64,000 nt of DNA from DATLED01 sp963750255 (GTDB lineage Bacteria; Actinomycetota; Acidimicrobiia; Acidimicrobiales; CADCTF01). Below the pieces are notes generated by a model, which saw only the letters and a list, made by a program, of their open reading frames with translations, did no database searches and was not told the origin of the DNA. Positions 7,181 to 15,697 of this stretch are shown here, one piece after another; position 1 is the first letter of the stretch; each line of letters opens with the position of its first letter. The stretch spans positions 806,001 through 870,000 of the forward strand of contig CAVVPZ010000006.1 in assembly GCA_963750255.1 (NCBI GenBank). Direction: 5' to 3'. Both the position numbers and the translations under genes were made by a program.

Positions 7181-7977
7181 CGCCCGACGACGTCTACACC
7201 CACGGCCACCACGAGGCCGTGCTCCGCTCGCACCGTTGGCGGACGGTCGCCAACTCGGCCGCCTACCTGACCCCCCACCTCCGTCCTGGGGTTTCTGTGC
7301 TCGATGTGGGTTGTGGTCCGGGGACGATCACCGCCGACATCGCCCGACTGGTGGCGCCGGGCCGGGTCGTCGGCTTCGACCGGTCGGCCGACGTGGTGGC
7401 GGCGGCGACGGCTGATCATGCCGGTATCGAAAACGTGGACTTTCGACAAGGCGACGTGTATGCCATCGGGGAGCGAGACGACTCCTTCGACGTCGTGCAC
7501 GCCCACCAAGTGCTCCAACATCTCTCCGACCCCGTCGCCGCGCTGTCCGAGATGGGACGCGTGTGTCGACTCGGGGGCGTGGTCGCGGCCCGCGACGCGG
7601 ACTACGAAGCGTTCACCTTGGCGCCGGCCGACGGCCGCCTCGACCGGTGGCTCGACCTCTATCGGCGGGTGGCCAGAGCCAACGGGGCCGAGCCCGACGC
7701 CGGCCGCCACTTGCTCGGTTGGGCGAAGGCCGCCGGGTTCACCCAGGTCGAGGCGTCGGCCTCGGTGTGGTGCTTCGCTACCGACGAGGACCGGACGTGG
7801 TGGGGTACGACGTGGGCCGAGCGGTGCCGCTCGTCAGCCTTTGCCCAACAAGCCCGGAACGGCGGTCTGGCCGATGCAGGCGAGTTGGAGGAAATGGCTC
7901 TCGCCTTCGAACAGTGGGCGTCGCGTGACGACGGTTGGTTCGCCGTGCTGCACGGCGAGATTCTCGCCACGGCCTGA
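7177..7977 (+). CDS. class I SAM-dependent methyltransferase, probable CTG start
   Basis: A 266-residue Rossmann-fold methyltransferase with SAM-binding motif I VLDVGCGPGTITADI, acidic loop VVGFDRSADVV and motif IV FDVVHAHQVLQHL, related to the UbiE/COQ5 group. The first canonical start is GTG 7219, but the reading frame upstream encodes TPDDVYTHGHHEAVLRSH, which I recognise as the usual N-terminus of this actinobacterial subfamily. That leaves CTG 7177, which overlaps the preceding TGA as CTGA. The substrate is unknown; the C-terminal region is rich in Trp. A canonical-start annotation would use 7219. Confidence 0.82.
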   Translation: MTPDDVYTHGHHEAVLRSHRWRTVANSAAYLTPHLRPGVSVLDVGCGPGTITADIARLVAPGRVVGFDRSADVVAAATADHAGIENVDFRQGDVYAIGERDDSFDVVHAHQVLQHLSDPVAALSEMGRVCRLGGVVAARDADYEAFTLAPADGRLDRWLDLYRRVARANGAEPDAGRHLLGWAKAAGFTQVEASASVWCFATDEDRTWWGTTWAERCRSSAFAQQARNGGLADAGELEEMALAFEQWASRDDGWFAVLHGEILATA

Positions 7978-7989
7978 CCGCCGCCCCGG

Positions 7990-9750
7990 CTACATGCGGT
8001 CGGGGGCTTGGATGCCGAGGAGATCGAGGCAGCGGGCGATCGTGCGGGCCGCCACCTCGCAGAGCACGAGCCGGGTGAGGCGGGTCTCCTCGTCTGGTGC
8101 CCGCAGTACCGGGCAGTGCTCGTAGAACGACGTGAACGCTTGGGCCACCTCGAAGGCGTAGGTGGCCATGCGGTGCGGCTGCAGCGTGTCGACCACGTCG
8201 GCCACCACCTCGGGGAAGCCGAGCAACTGCAACGCGAGCGCCCGCTCGGCCGGTTCGGTGAAGATGACCGCCGCCTCGACGAGATCGCCGGGCTGCACCT
8301 CAGCTCTTCGGAAGATCGAGCGGATGCGGGCGTGGGCGTATTGGAGATACGGACCGGTGTTGCCCTCGAAGGCCAGCATCCGGTCCCAGTCGAAGACGTA
8401 GTCCTTGACCCGGTCGTTGGCGAGGTCGGCGTACTTGACGGCGCCGATGCCGATCTGGGCTGCCACCGCCCGGCGCTCGTCGGCGGGAAGGTCGGGGTTG
8501 GCCTCGCCCACCTTTGCCTCGGCCCGGTCGACGGCTTCGTCGAGGAGGTCGCTGAGCTTGACCGAGTCACCCGAGCGGGTCTTGTACATCTTGCGGTCCG
8601 ACCCCAGGATCGAGCCGAACGACACGTGTTCGGCGACGGGCCCGTCGCCGTCGCTCCCGGTCAGCCAACCCGCAGCGCGGCCGACGGCGTGGACCATGGC
8701 CAGGTGCTGGGCCTGGGGCGCGCCGACCACGTAGACGATCCGGTCGGCGCCGAGCGTCGTGACGCGGTAGCGAACGGCGGCGAGGTCGGTGGCCTGGTAG
8801 CCGAACCCGCCGTCGCTCTTGCGGACCATCAGCGCCATAGGCTCGCCGTCGCGGTTCTTGAACCCGTCCGGGAAGGCGCACAGTGCTCCCTCGTCGATGC
8901 GGGCCAGCTCACGATGCTCGAGGTCGTCGGCGACCTCGGCCAGCCAGGGGTTGTAGAAGCTCTCGGCCGCGATGTCGTCGTCGGTCAACAGCACGTCGAG
9001 GCGGTCGTAGACGGCGTTGAAGTAGTCCTTGGAGGCGTCGAAGAGAAGGCGCCACGGCCGGAGCGTCTCCTCGTCGCCCGCCTGGAGCAAGACGACCCGT
9101 TGCCGCGCCCGCTCCTTGAAGCCGTCGTCGCTTTCGAATTTGGCCCGAGCCTGCTGGTAGAAGGACGTGAGGTCGCCGACCGTCAGCTCGTTGACGGCTT
9201 CATCCTCCCCGATGTCGAGCAGGTGCTCGATCAGCATCCCGAACTGCGTGCCCCAGTCGCCGAGGTGGTTCTGCCTCACGACGTCATGGCCGGCGAAGGC
9301 CAGCGTCCGAGCGAGCGCGTCGCCGATGATGGTCGAGCGGAGGTGGCCGACGTGCATCTCCTTGGCCACGTTGGGGGCCGAGTAGTCGACGATGACCCGC
9401 TGCGGATCGGGCGCCGGTTCGACGCCAAGGCGCTCGTCGCGCACCAACGACTCGATGGCTCCGGCCACGACGGAGTCGCGCAACGTCAGGTTGACGAAGC
9501 CCGGCCCGGCGATCTCGACCGACGAGCACAGGTCGTCGACGTCGAGGCTGGCGACGATGCGCTCGGCCACGTCCCGGGGCTTGGTGCCGAGTCGCTTGGC
9601 GAGGGCCATCGCCGCGTTGGCCTGGTAGTCGCCGAACTGAGGCGAGGCGGAGGCCCTGACCACCGGATCGGCGTCGCTGTAGTCCGGGCCGAGGGCCGAC
9701 CCCATCGCGGCCTGGAGGCGCTCGACGAGGGCCGCTAGCGGGGTGGTCAT
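7990..9750 (-). CDS. argS: arginyl-tRNA synthetase
   Basis: A 586-residue class I aminoacyl-tRNA synthetase that charges tRNA-Arg. The N-terminal Add1 domain is followed by the HIGH-equivalent HVGHLRSTIIGDAL and QNHLGDWGTQFGMLIEHL. The KMSKS-equivalent loop is MYKTRSGDSVKL, the usual degenerate form in ArgRS, and a C-terminal DALR helical bundle ends the protein. The ATG start at 9750 is preceded on the minus strand by GACGAT. It is divergent from lysA, a common actinobacterial arrangement (argS-lysA-hom-thrC). Confidence 0.97.
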   Translation of the reverse strand: MTTPLAALVERLQAAMGSALGPDYSDADPVVRASASPQFGDYQANAAMALAKRLGTKPRDVAERIVASLDVDDLCSSVEIAGPGFVNLTLRDSVVAGAIESLVRDERLGVEPAPDPQRVIVDYSAPNVAKEMHVGHLRSTIIGDALARTLAFAGHDVVRQNHLGDWGTQFGMLIEHLLDIGEDEAVNELTVGDLTSFYQQARAKFESDDGFKERARQRVVLLQAGDEETLRPWRLLFDASKDYFNAVYDRLDVLLTDDDIAAESFYNPWLAEVADDLEHRELARIDEGALCAFPDGFKNRDGEPMALMVRKSDGGFGYQATDLAAVRYRVTTLGADRIVYVVGAPQAQHLAMVHAVGRAAGWLTGSDGDGPVAEHVSFGSILGSDRKMYKTRSGDSVKLSDLLDEAVDRAEAKVGEANPDLPADERRAVAAQIGIGAVKYADLANDRVKDYVFDWDRMLAFEGNTGPYLQYAHARIRSIFRRAEVQPGDLVEAAVIFTEPAERALALQLLGFPEVVADVVDTLQPHRMATYAFEVAQAFTSFYEHCPVLRAPDEETRLTRLVLCEVAARTIARCLDLLGIQAPDRM

Positions 9751-9797
9751 GGTTCATCGTCGGAGAACGTGGCTCGTCAGGTCAAACTGGTTTGCCC

Positions 9798-11078
9798 ATG
9801 CCTGCCTCCTCGTCGCCGCTCGCCCCTGCGCTCTTGCCGATGACGGCGTCGATCACCGACGGGCGCCTCGCCATCGGAGGATGCGACGTGCTCGACCTGG
9901 TCGAGGCACACGGCACGCCGGTCTTCGTCTACGACGAGGCCCATCTCCGGGCCCGCTGCCGGGAGGCGGTCGCCGCGTTCGGCGACGGTGTCGCGTACGC
10001 GTCCAAGGCCTTCCTGTGCAAAGCGATGGCTGCGCTGGCCCACGAAGAGGGGCTGTGCATCGACGTGTCGACCGGCGGCGAGCTCCACGTCGCGCTGGCC
10101 GCTGGGGTTCCGGGGGAGCGCCTCGTCCTCCACGGCAACAACAAGTCGATGACCGAATTGACCGAAGCGGTCGAAGCCGGCGTCGGACGGATCATCGTGG
10201 ACTCCTTCGATGAAATCGATCGGCTGGAGGCCCTGGCGGCCGCGGGTGGACGGCCGAAGGTGTTGCTCCGCGTCACCCCAGGCGTCGAGGCCCACACCCA
10301 CGAATACGTGATGACGGGGCAGGAGGACTCGAAGTTCGGGTTCTCAGTGGCCAGCGGGGCCGCTGACGAGGCCGTGGCCCGGCTCGCCCGGTTGTCCGAG
10401 GTCGAATTGGTCGGGGTGCACGCCCACATCGGCAGCCAGATCTTCCTGCTCGACTCGTATCGCAAGGAGGTCGAGGTCCTGGCGAAGTTCTTCGCGCCCT
10501 TGGGCTTGGCCGAGTTGTGCATCGGCGGGGGCCTGGGCGTGGCCTACGTCGAGGGCGAGGAGTCGCCCACCCTCCTTTCGTGGGCCGGTGACGTCCGCGA
10601 GTCGTGCGCGTCGAGTGGGATCGGTGCCGACGTGCGCATCACGGCCGAGCCCGGTCGCTCGATCGTGGCCGCGGCCGCCATCACCGCCTACCGGGTGGGC
10701 ACGATCAAGGATCTGCCCGGCATCCGGACCTATGTCTCCGTGGACGGTGGCATGAGCGACAACCCGCGCCCTGTGCTTTACGGGTCGGGCTACGAGGCAT
10801 TCCTGCCCCGCGCCGCCGACGCGCCGCGGCCCCGCGCCGTGACGGTGGTCGGCAAGCACTGTGAGTCGGGCGACGTGATCGTGCGCGACGCCCGACTGCC
10901 GGCCGACTTCGAGGTCGGCGACATCGTGGCGACGCCCGTGACAGGGGCGTACGGGCACTCGATGGCGTCGAACTACAACAAGGTGCCGCGCCCGCCGGTG
11001 GTGTTCGTCTCCGACGGCTCGGCTCGGGTCGTCGTGCGCCGCGAGACCTACGACGACCTCCTTCGGCTCGACGCCTAG
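9798..11078 (+). CDS. lysA: diaminopimelate decarboxylase
   Basis: A 426-residue fold-III PLP enzyme that converts meso-diaminopimelate to L-lysine. The PLP lysine lies in YASKAFLCKAM, and HGNNKSMTE, HIGSQIFL, the glycine-rich GGGLGVAY and the PLP phosphate-binding EPGRSIVA follow. CESGDVI supplies the active-site Cys from the partner subunit. ATG 9798 is preferred to TTG 9792 six bases earlier. Its TAG stop forms the first three bases of the TAGCCT box in front of hom, so lysA-hom-thrC form a tight cluster for aspartate-family amino acids. Confidence 0.97.
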   Translation: MPASSSPLAPALLPMTASITDGRLAIGGCDVLDLVEAHGTPVFVYDEAHLRARCREAVAAFGDGVAYASKAFLCKAMAALAHEEGLCIDVSTGGELHVALAAGVPGERLVLHGNNKSMTELTEAVEAGVGRIIVDSFDEIDRLEALAAAGGRPKVLLRVTPGVEAHTHEYVMTGQEDSKFGFSVASGAADEAVARLARLSEVELVGVHAHIGSQIFLLDSYRKEVEVLAKFFAPLGLAELCIGGGLGVAYVEGEESPTLLSWAGDVRESCASSGIGADVRITAEPGRSIVAAAAITAYRVGTIKDLPGIRTYVSVDGGMSDNPRPVLYGSGYEAFLPRAADAPRPRAVTVVGKHCESGDVIVRDARLPADFEVGDIVATPVTGAYGHSMASNYNKVPRPPVVFVSDGSARVVVRRETYDDLLRLDA

Positions 11079-11081
11079 CCT
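11076..11081 (+). promoter_or_regulatory. leaderless -10 box before hom, built on the lysA stop codon
   Basis: TAGCCT begins with the lysA TAG stop and ends 7 bases before GTG 11089. It may give hom-thrC transcription independent of lysA. Confidence 0.45.
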
Positions 11082-11088
11082 GCACCCC

Positions 11089-12375
11089 GTGACGACATCC
11101 TCCGTCCGGGTCGCGGTGCTCGGGTTCAGCAACGTGGGCGCCGCCCTGCTGCGCCTCCTCGTGGAGCAGGGCGACCAGATCGCGGAGCGCACCGGTGTTC
11201 GCCTCGAGCTCGCCGGTGTCGCCGTGCTCGACGTCGACAAGCCCCGCGAGCTCGACTTGCCCGCCCACCTGTTGACCACCGACACCGAAGCGCTCGTCAA
11301 CGACCCGTCCGTCGACGTCGTCGTCGAACTCATCGGCGGCGTCGAGCCGGCCCGCACCTTCGTCCTCAGCGCCCTCAAAGCCGGTAAGCCGGTGGTCACG
11401 GCCAACAAGGCGCTGCTGGCCACGGCGGGCGAGGAGCTCTTCGATGCGGCCGCGTCGGCCGGGGTCGACCTGCTCTTCGAGGCGTCGGTCGGCGGGGGCA
11501 TCCCACTCATTCGGCCGCTGCGCGAGTCGCTGGCCGGCGACCGGATCCGACGGATGATGGGCATCGTCAACGGGACGACCAACTACATCCTCACCAAGAT
11601 GACCGAGGACGGCGCCACGTATGGCGACGCGCTCGCCCAGGCGCAGGCGCTCGGGTTCGCCGAGCTCGACCCGACGGCCGATGTCGAGGGATACGACGCC
11701 GCCGCCAAGGCCGCCATCCTCGCCACCATCGGGTTCGGGGTCGGCGTCGTGGCCGACGACGTTCACCGCGAGGGCATGAGCGGGATCACGGCCGCCGACA
11801 TCGCCTTCGCCGGCCGCATGGGTTACGTGGTCAAGTTGCTGGCCATTGCCGAGCAGATCGAAGACCAGGTGGCGGTGCGGGTCCACCCGGCCATGGTGCC
11901 GACCAACCATCCGCTGGCCGCCGTGCGCGACTCGTTCAACGCCGTGTTCATCGAGGCCGAGGCCGTCGGAGAGCTCATGCTCTACGGCCGGGGCGCAGGC
12001 GGGATGCCGTCAGCAAGCGCCGTGCTCGGCGATCTCATCGACGCCGCCCACAACCTCCGGGCTGGCGGCATCGGTCGCACGACGCGTCCGGCGCGGGCGG
12101 TGATGCACCCGGTCGACGAGATCTGCTCGCAGTACTACCTGAGTCTCGAGGTCGCTGATCGACCTGGAGTCGCACGCGACGTGTTCGCCGTGGTCGCCGA
12201 CCACGACGTGTCGATCCGGTCGATGGAGCAGGAAGGGCTGGGCGAGGAGGCCCGGCTGATCCTCATCACCCACCTGGCGCCCGAACGCGCCATCCAGGCC
12301 ACCCTGGCCGACCTGCGCAACCTCGACGCCGTCGATCGGATCGGGACACTTCTGCGGGTCGTGGGGCAGGAATAG
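11089..12375 (+). CDS. hom: homoserine dehydrogenase
   Basis: A 428-residue NAD(P)-dependent enzyme that reduces aspartate semialdehyde to homoserine. The nucleotide-binding loop is GFSNVGAALLRLL (GxxxxG variant), followed by VVTANKALLA, the substrate-site signature GIVNGTTNYILTKM and the catalytic Lys region. A C-terminal ACT domain starts at about residue 350 (LEVADRPGVARDVFAV), as in long-form enzymes feedback-inhibited by threonine. The stop overlaps the thrC start by one base (TAGTG), indicating coupled translation. Confidence 0.97.
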   Translation: MTTSSVRVAVLGFSNVGAALLRLLVEQGDQIAERTGVRLELAGVAVLDVDKPRELDLPAHLLTTDTEALVNDPSVDVVVELIGGVEPARTFVLSALKAGKPVVTANKALLATAGEELFDAAASAGVDLLFEASVGGGIPLIRPLRESLAGDRIRRMMGIVNGTTNYILTKMTEDGATYGDALAQAQALGFAELDPTADVEGYDAAAKAAILATIGFGVGVVADDVHREGMSGITAADIAFAGRMGYVVKLLAIAEQIEDQVAVRVHPAMVPTNHPLAAVRDSFNAVFIEAEAVGELMLYGRGAGGMPSASAVLGDLIDAAHNLRAGGIGRTTRPARAVMHPVDEICSQYYLSLEVADRPGVARDVFAVVADHDVSIRSMEQEGLGEEARLILITHLAPERAIQATLADLRNLDAVDRIGTLLRVVGQE

Positions 12376-13418
12376 TGCCGGCAGGTTGGCGGGGACTGAT
12401 CGAGGAGTACCGCGAGTTCCTCCCGGTCGGGAGTGAGACGCCGGTCGTCACCCTGCAAGAGGGCAACACGCCGTTGCTCCCGGCGCCGCGGCTGTCGGAT
12501 CGACTCGGCGCCGAGGTGTACCTGAAGTACGAGGGCCTCAACCCCACCGGTTCCTTCAAGGACCGTGGGATGACGTTGGCCATCTCCAAGGCCGTCGAGG
12601 AGGGAGCCAAGGCCGTCGTGTGTGCGTCGACGGGCAACACGTCGGCCTCGGCCGCGGCGTACGCCGCTCGGGCCGGATTGACCTGCGCCGTGCTGATCCC
12701 CGAGGGCTACATCGCGTTGGGCAAGTTGGCTCAGGCCCTCATCCACGGCGCCAAGGTGCTGCAGATCCGGGGCAACTTCGATGTCGCCCTCGACATCGTC
12801 CGCGAGCTCGGCGACCGCACGCCGATCGCCGTCGTCAACTCGATCAACCCGTACCGGATCGATGGGCAGATGACGGGTGCGTTCGAGGTGGTCGACGTGT
12901 TGGGCGATGCGCCCGACTACCACTGCATCCCGGTCGGCAACGCCGGCAACATCACCGCCTACTGGAAGGGCTACCGCCGCTACCAGGACGCGGGGCGCAC
13001 GACCAAGCTGCCGGCCATGCTCGGGTTCCAGGCCGCGGGAGCGGCGCCGCTCGTGCTCGGCCACGACGTCGACGAGCCCGACACCATCGCCACCGCCATC
13101 CGCATCGGGAAACCGGCGTCGGGCTACGGGGCGCTGTCGGCCGCCGCCGAGTCAGGCGGAGCGATCCGGTCGGTGACCGACGAGGAGATCCTGGCCGCCT
13201 ACCGCTTCCTGGCGGCGGAGGAATCGGTGTTCTGTGAGCCGGCGTCGGCCGCTTCGGTAGCCGGCTTGCTCAGCGTCGGTGTTCCCGAAGGCTCGACGGT
13301 CGTGTGCGTCCTCACCGGGCACGGCCTCAAAGACCCGGACACGGCCATCGGCCAGATCGCGGTACCCGAGGCGGTCGACGCTGAATACGGCGCCATCGCC
13401 GCCGAACTCGGCCTCTGA
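12375..13418 (+). CDS. thrC: threonine synthase
   Basis: A 347-residue fold-II PLP enzyme that converts O-phosphohomoserine to threonine. The PLP lysine is in TGSFKDRGMTLA, STGNTSASAAAYAARAG precedes the Gly-rich phosphate loop PVGNAGNITAYWKG, and CVLTGHGLKDP lies near the C-terminus. It is the short actinobacterial class that lacks the N-terminal SAM-responsive region. The GTG start at 12375 overlaps the hom stop. The 207-base gap downstream leads to rho. Confidence 0.96.
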   Translation: MPAGWRGLIEEYREFLPVGSETPVVTLQEGNTPLLPAPRLSDRLGAEVYLKYEGLNPTGSFKDRGMTLAISKAVEEGAKAVVCASTGNTSASAAAYAARAGLTCAVLIPEGYIALGKLAQALIHGAKVLQIRGNFDVALDIVRELGDRTPIAVVNSINPYRIDGQMTGAFEVVDVLGDAPDYHCIPVGNAGNITAYWKGYRRYQDAGRTTKLPAMLGFQAAGAAPLVLGHDVDEPDTIATAIRIGKPASGYGALSAAAESGGAIRSVTDEEILAAYRFLAAEESVFCEPASAASVAGLLSVGVPEGSTVVCVLTGHGLKDPDTAIGQIAVPEAVDAEYGAIAAELGL

Positions 13419-13535
13419 TAACCTGGGGGCGGAATCGTCTGCCGTTCCCAGCGCTCGCGCGGGGCCGGGCGACACCGGCGGACGGCACGGAGCGCAACCT
13501 CCACCGGAGCCCGGTACACGCGGTTCTTCCCGTCG

Positions 13536-13565
13536 TTGACGTGCCCTGTGGGCTGCCCGTACTCG
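13536..13565 (+). promoter_or_regulatory. putative promoter of rho
   Basis: TTGACG (13536-13541), an 18-base spacer and TACTCG (13560-13565) lie in the 207-base thrC-rho gap, leaving a leader of about 55 bases before ATG 13626. The rest of the gap shows no gene or clear hairpin. A rho leader is often autoregulatory, but no specific element is visible. Confidence 0.35.
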
Positions 13566-13625
13566 GTTGTCGCCCCATTCCTTCGAACATCGTCTCGTCC
13601 TCCCGACGAAGCAAGTGAGGTCCCA

Positions 13626-15440
13626 ATGAGCGGAGCCCAAGAGCTCGAACGCTCGGTTCTGGAACGCAAGGAACGCGATGAGTTGCACACCATCGCCGAA
13701 GCCCTGGGCGTGAAGCCCGGCACCCGGACCAAGAAGGCCGACCTCATCCGGACGATCCTCGTCGCCGCCGGCGTGGAGCCCGACGGGGCCGAGCCGGTGG
13801 CTGCACCCGAGCCGGCGGCCGACGCCAAGCCCCGCCGCACGCGGGCGACCAAGGCCAAGGCGGTCGCCGCCGAGCCCGAGGGCTCCGCCGATGTCGATGT
13901 CGACACGGCGCCGGAGCAGCAAGCCGATCCCGAGCGCCAGCCTGCGCCCGAGGCCACGATGCCTGATGCCACGATGGCCGATGCCACGATGACGGAGGCG
14001 CTCGGGGTCGACGAGGCCGCGGCGGAGGCCGCCGGCGACGATTCCTCGACGCCGGCGAGCAACGGACGCTCCGAGCGATCCGAGCGCCCGGCGAGCAACA
14101 CCCAGGCCGCCAACAGCCAGGCCGGCAACAGCCAGGCCGGCAACAGCCAGGCCGGCAACAACCAGGCGGGCGGCGCACCGGCGGGTGCTCCGGAAGAGGG
14201 GCAGAGTCGACGCAGCCGTCGCCGGCGCGGCCGCGATCAGCGCGGTGGCGACCGTGACTTCCGGGTCCAGGAGCAGAACGCCGATCAGCAGTACCAGGGC
14301 GACCTCGTGCCCGTCGCCGGATTGCTCGACCTGACCGAGCAGGGCTACGGCTACGTGCGGGCCAAGGGCTACCTGCCCTCGTCGGGCGACGTCTACGTGT
14401 CGACGAGCCAGACCAAGCGATTCGCGCTGCGCAAGGGCGACTACGTCGAGGGTGAGGCCCGCCCCCCCGTGGGCAGCGAGAAGTACGGGGCGCTCCTCCG
14501 GCTCGACAAGGTGGCGGGCATGACCGTCGACGACGCCCGCAACCGGGCCCGATTCGACGAGCTCACTCCGCTCTTCCCCGACGTCAAGCTGCGCATGGAG
14601 ATGCCGAGCCAGCCCGGCAACATCACGGCCCGGATCATCGACATCATCTCGCCGGTGGGCAAGGGCCAGCGCGGCCTCATCGTGTCGCCCCCCAAGGCGG
14701 GCAAGACGACGGTGATCAAGCAGATCGCCACGTCGATCGAGGCCAACAACCCCGACGTCCACCTCATGATCCTGCTCGTCGACGAGCGGCCCGAAGAGGT
14801 CACCGACATGCGTCGCCACGTCAAGGGCGAAGTGGTGGCGTCGACCTTCGACCGTCCGGCCGAGGAGCACACCCAGCTGGCCGAGTTGGCCATCGAACGG
14901 GCCAAGCGGCTCGTCGAGGCGGGCCAAGACGTCGTGATCATCCTCGATGGCATCACCCGGCTGGCCCGGGCCTACAACCTCTCGGCGCCGCCGTCGGGCC
15001 GTCTGACGTCGGGTGGCATCGACCAGGCGGCCATCTATCCGCCCAAGAAGTTCTTCGGGGCGGCCCGGAATATCGAGGAGGGCGGCTCGTTGACGATCCT
15101 TGCCACGGCGCTCGTCGAGACCGGTTCCAAAGCCGATGACGTGATCTTCGAGGAGTTCAAAGGCACCGGCAACATGGAGCTCCGCCTCGATCGCCGCCTG
15201 GCCGAACGCCGCATCTACCCGGCCATCGACGTCAACGCCTCATCCACCCGCCACGAAGAACTGCTCTTCGAGCGCAAGCAACTCGAACTCGTCTACCGCC
15301 TCCGCCGGGTCCTCAACGGGCTCTCCGACGACGGCTCGGCGGCCCGCTCCCTCGAGCTGCTCATCGAGAAGATCAAGACCACCAAGGACAACGACGAATT
15401 CCTGGCCGAAGTGGCCAAGGCGCAGGGCGCGTCCATCTAG
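13626..15440 (+). CDS. rho: transcription termination factor Rho with disordered insertion
   Basis: A 604-residue hexameric RNA-dependent ATPase that terminates transcription. Residues 1-50 form the Rho N-terminal helical domain (ELHTIAEALGVKPGTRTKKADLI). Residues about 55-220 are a low-complexity, charged and Asn/Gln/Ala-rich insertion typical of actinobacterial Rho. The cold-shock-like RNA-binding domain (GYGYVRAKGYLPSSGDVYVS), Walker A VSPPKAGKTTVIKQ, Walker B VVIILDGITRLARAYN and the Q/R-loop region follow. ATG 13626 is chosen for its GAGGT ribosome site and the conserved N-terminus; the in-frame TTG at 13536 lies in the leader. Confidence 0.96.
   Translation: MSGAQELERSVLERKERDELHTIAEALGVKPGTRTKKADLIRTILVAAGVEPDGAEPVAAPEPAADAKPRRTRATKAKAVAAEPEGSADVDVDTAPEQQADPERQPAPEATMPDATMADATMTEALGVDEAAAEAAGDDSSTPASNGRSERSERPASNTQAANSQAGNSQAGNSQAGNNQAGGAPAGAPEEGQSRRSRRRRGRDQRGGDRDFRVQEQNADQQYQGDLVPVAGLLDLTEQGYGYVRAKGYLPSSGDVYVSTSQTKRFALRKGDYVEGEARPPVGSEKYGALLRLDKVAGMTVDDARNRARFDELTPLFPDVKLRMEMPSQPGNITARIIDIISPVGKGQRGLIVSPPKAGKTTVIKQIATSIEANNPDVHLMILLVDERPEEVTDMRRHVKGEVVASTFDRPAEEHTQLAELAIERAKRLVEAGQDVVIILDGITRLARAYNLSAPPSGRLTSGGIDQAAIYPPKKFFGAARNIEEGGSLTILATALVETGSKADDVIFEEFKGTGNMELRLDRRLAERRIYPAIDVNASSTRHEELLFERKQLELVYRLRRVLNGLSDDGSAARSLELLIEKIKTTKDNDEFLAEVAKAQGASI
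14106..14165 (+). repeat. 15-bp tandem repeat inside rho
   Basis: Four 15-base units encode AANSQ-AGNSQ-AGNSQ-AGNNQ within the disordered insertion of Rho. Such short repeats are length-variable hot spots and lie in the region thought to add RNA-binding or condensate-forming capacity in actinobacterial Rho. Confidence 0.9.
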
Positions 15441-15459
15441 CTCTACCCTGGAGATCGAA

Positions 15460-15675
15460 ATGAAGGCTGACATCCACCCCACGTACTCCGACGCAACCGT
15501 GAAGTGCTCCTGCGGCAACGTCTTCACGACGAAGTCGACCAAGGACGAGCTCTCGGTCGAACTCTGCAACGAGTGCCATCCCTTCTACACGGGCAAGCAG
15601 AAGCTCGTTGACACCGGCGGCCGCGTCGAGCGCTTCGAGCGTCGCTACGGGGCCCGCAAGGGCGCCACGAAGTAG
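15460..15675 (+). CDS. rpmE: 50S ribosomal protein L31 (zinc-binding form)
   Basis: A 71-residue ribosomal protein of the large subunit. It keeps the zinc-ribbon cysteines CSCG and CNECHPFYTGKQ, marking the zinc-containing (C+) paralogue rather than the zinc-independent RpmE2. The ATG at 15460 has a GGAG ribosome site, and the gene lies 19 bases after rho, a conserved rho-rpmE pairing. Confidence 0.97.
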   Translation: MKADIHPTYSDATVKCSCGNVFTTKSTKDELSVELCNECHPFYTGKQKLVDTGGRVERFERRYGARKGATK

Positions 15676-15697
15676 TCGAGTCGTCGCGCCGCCTGCC

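Noticed and set aside
8008..9738. 576-codon plus-strand open frame opposite argS
   Set aside because: It mirrors argS exactly in extent and reads as Gly/Arg/Val/Asp-rich shadow sequence without any family motif.
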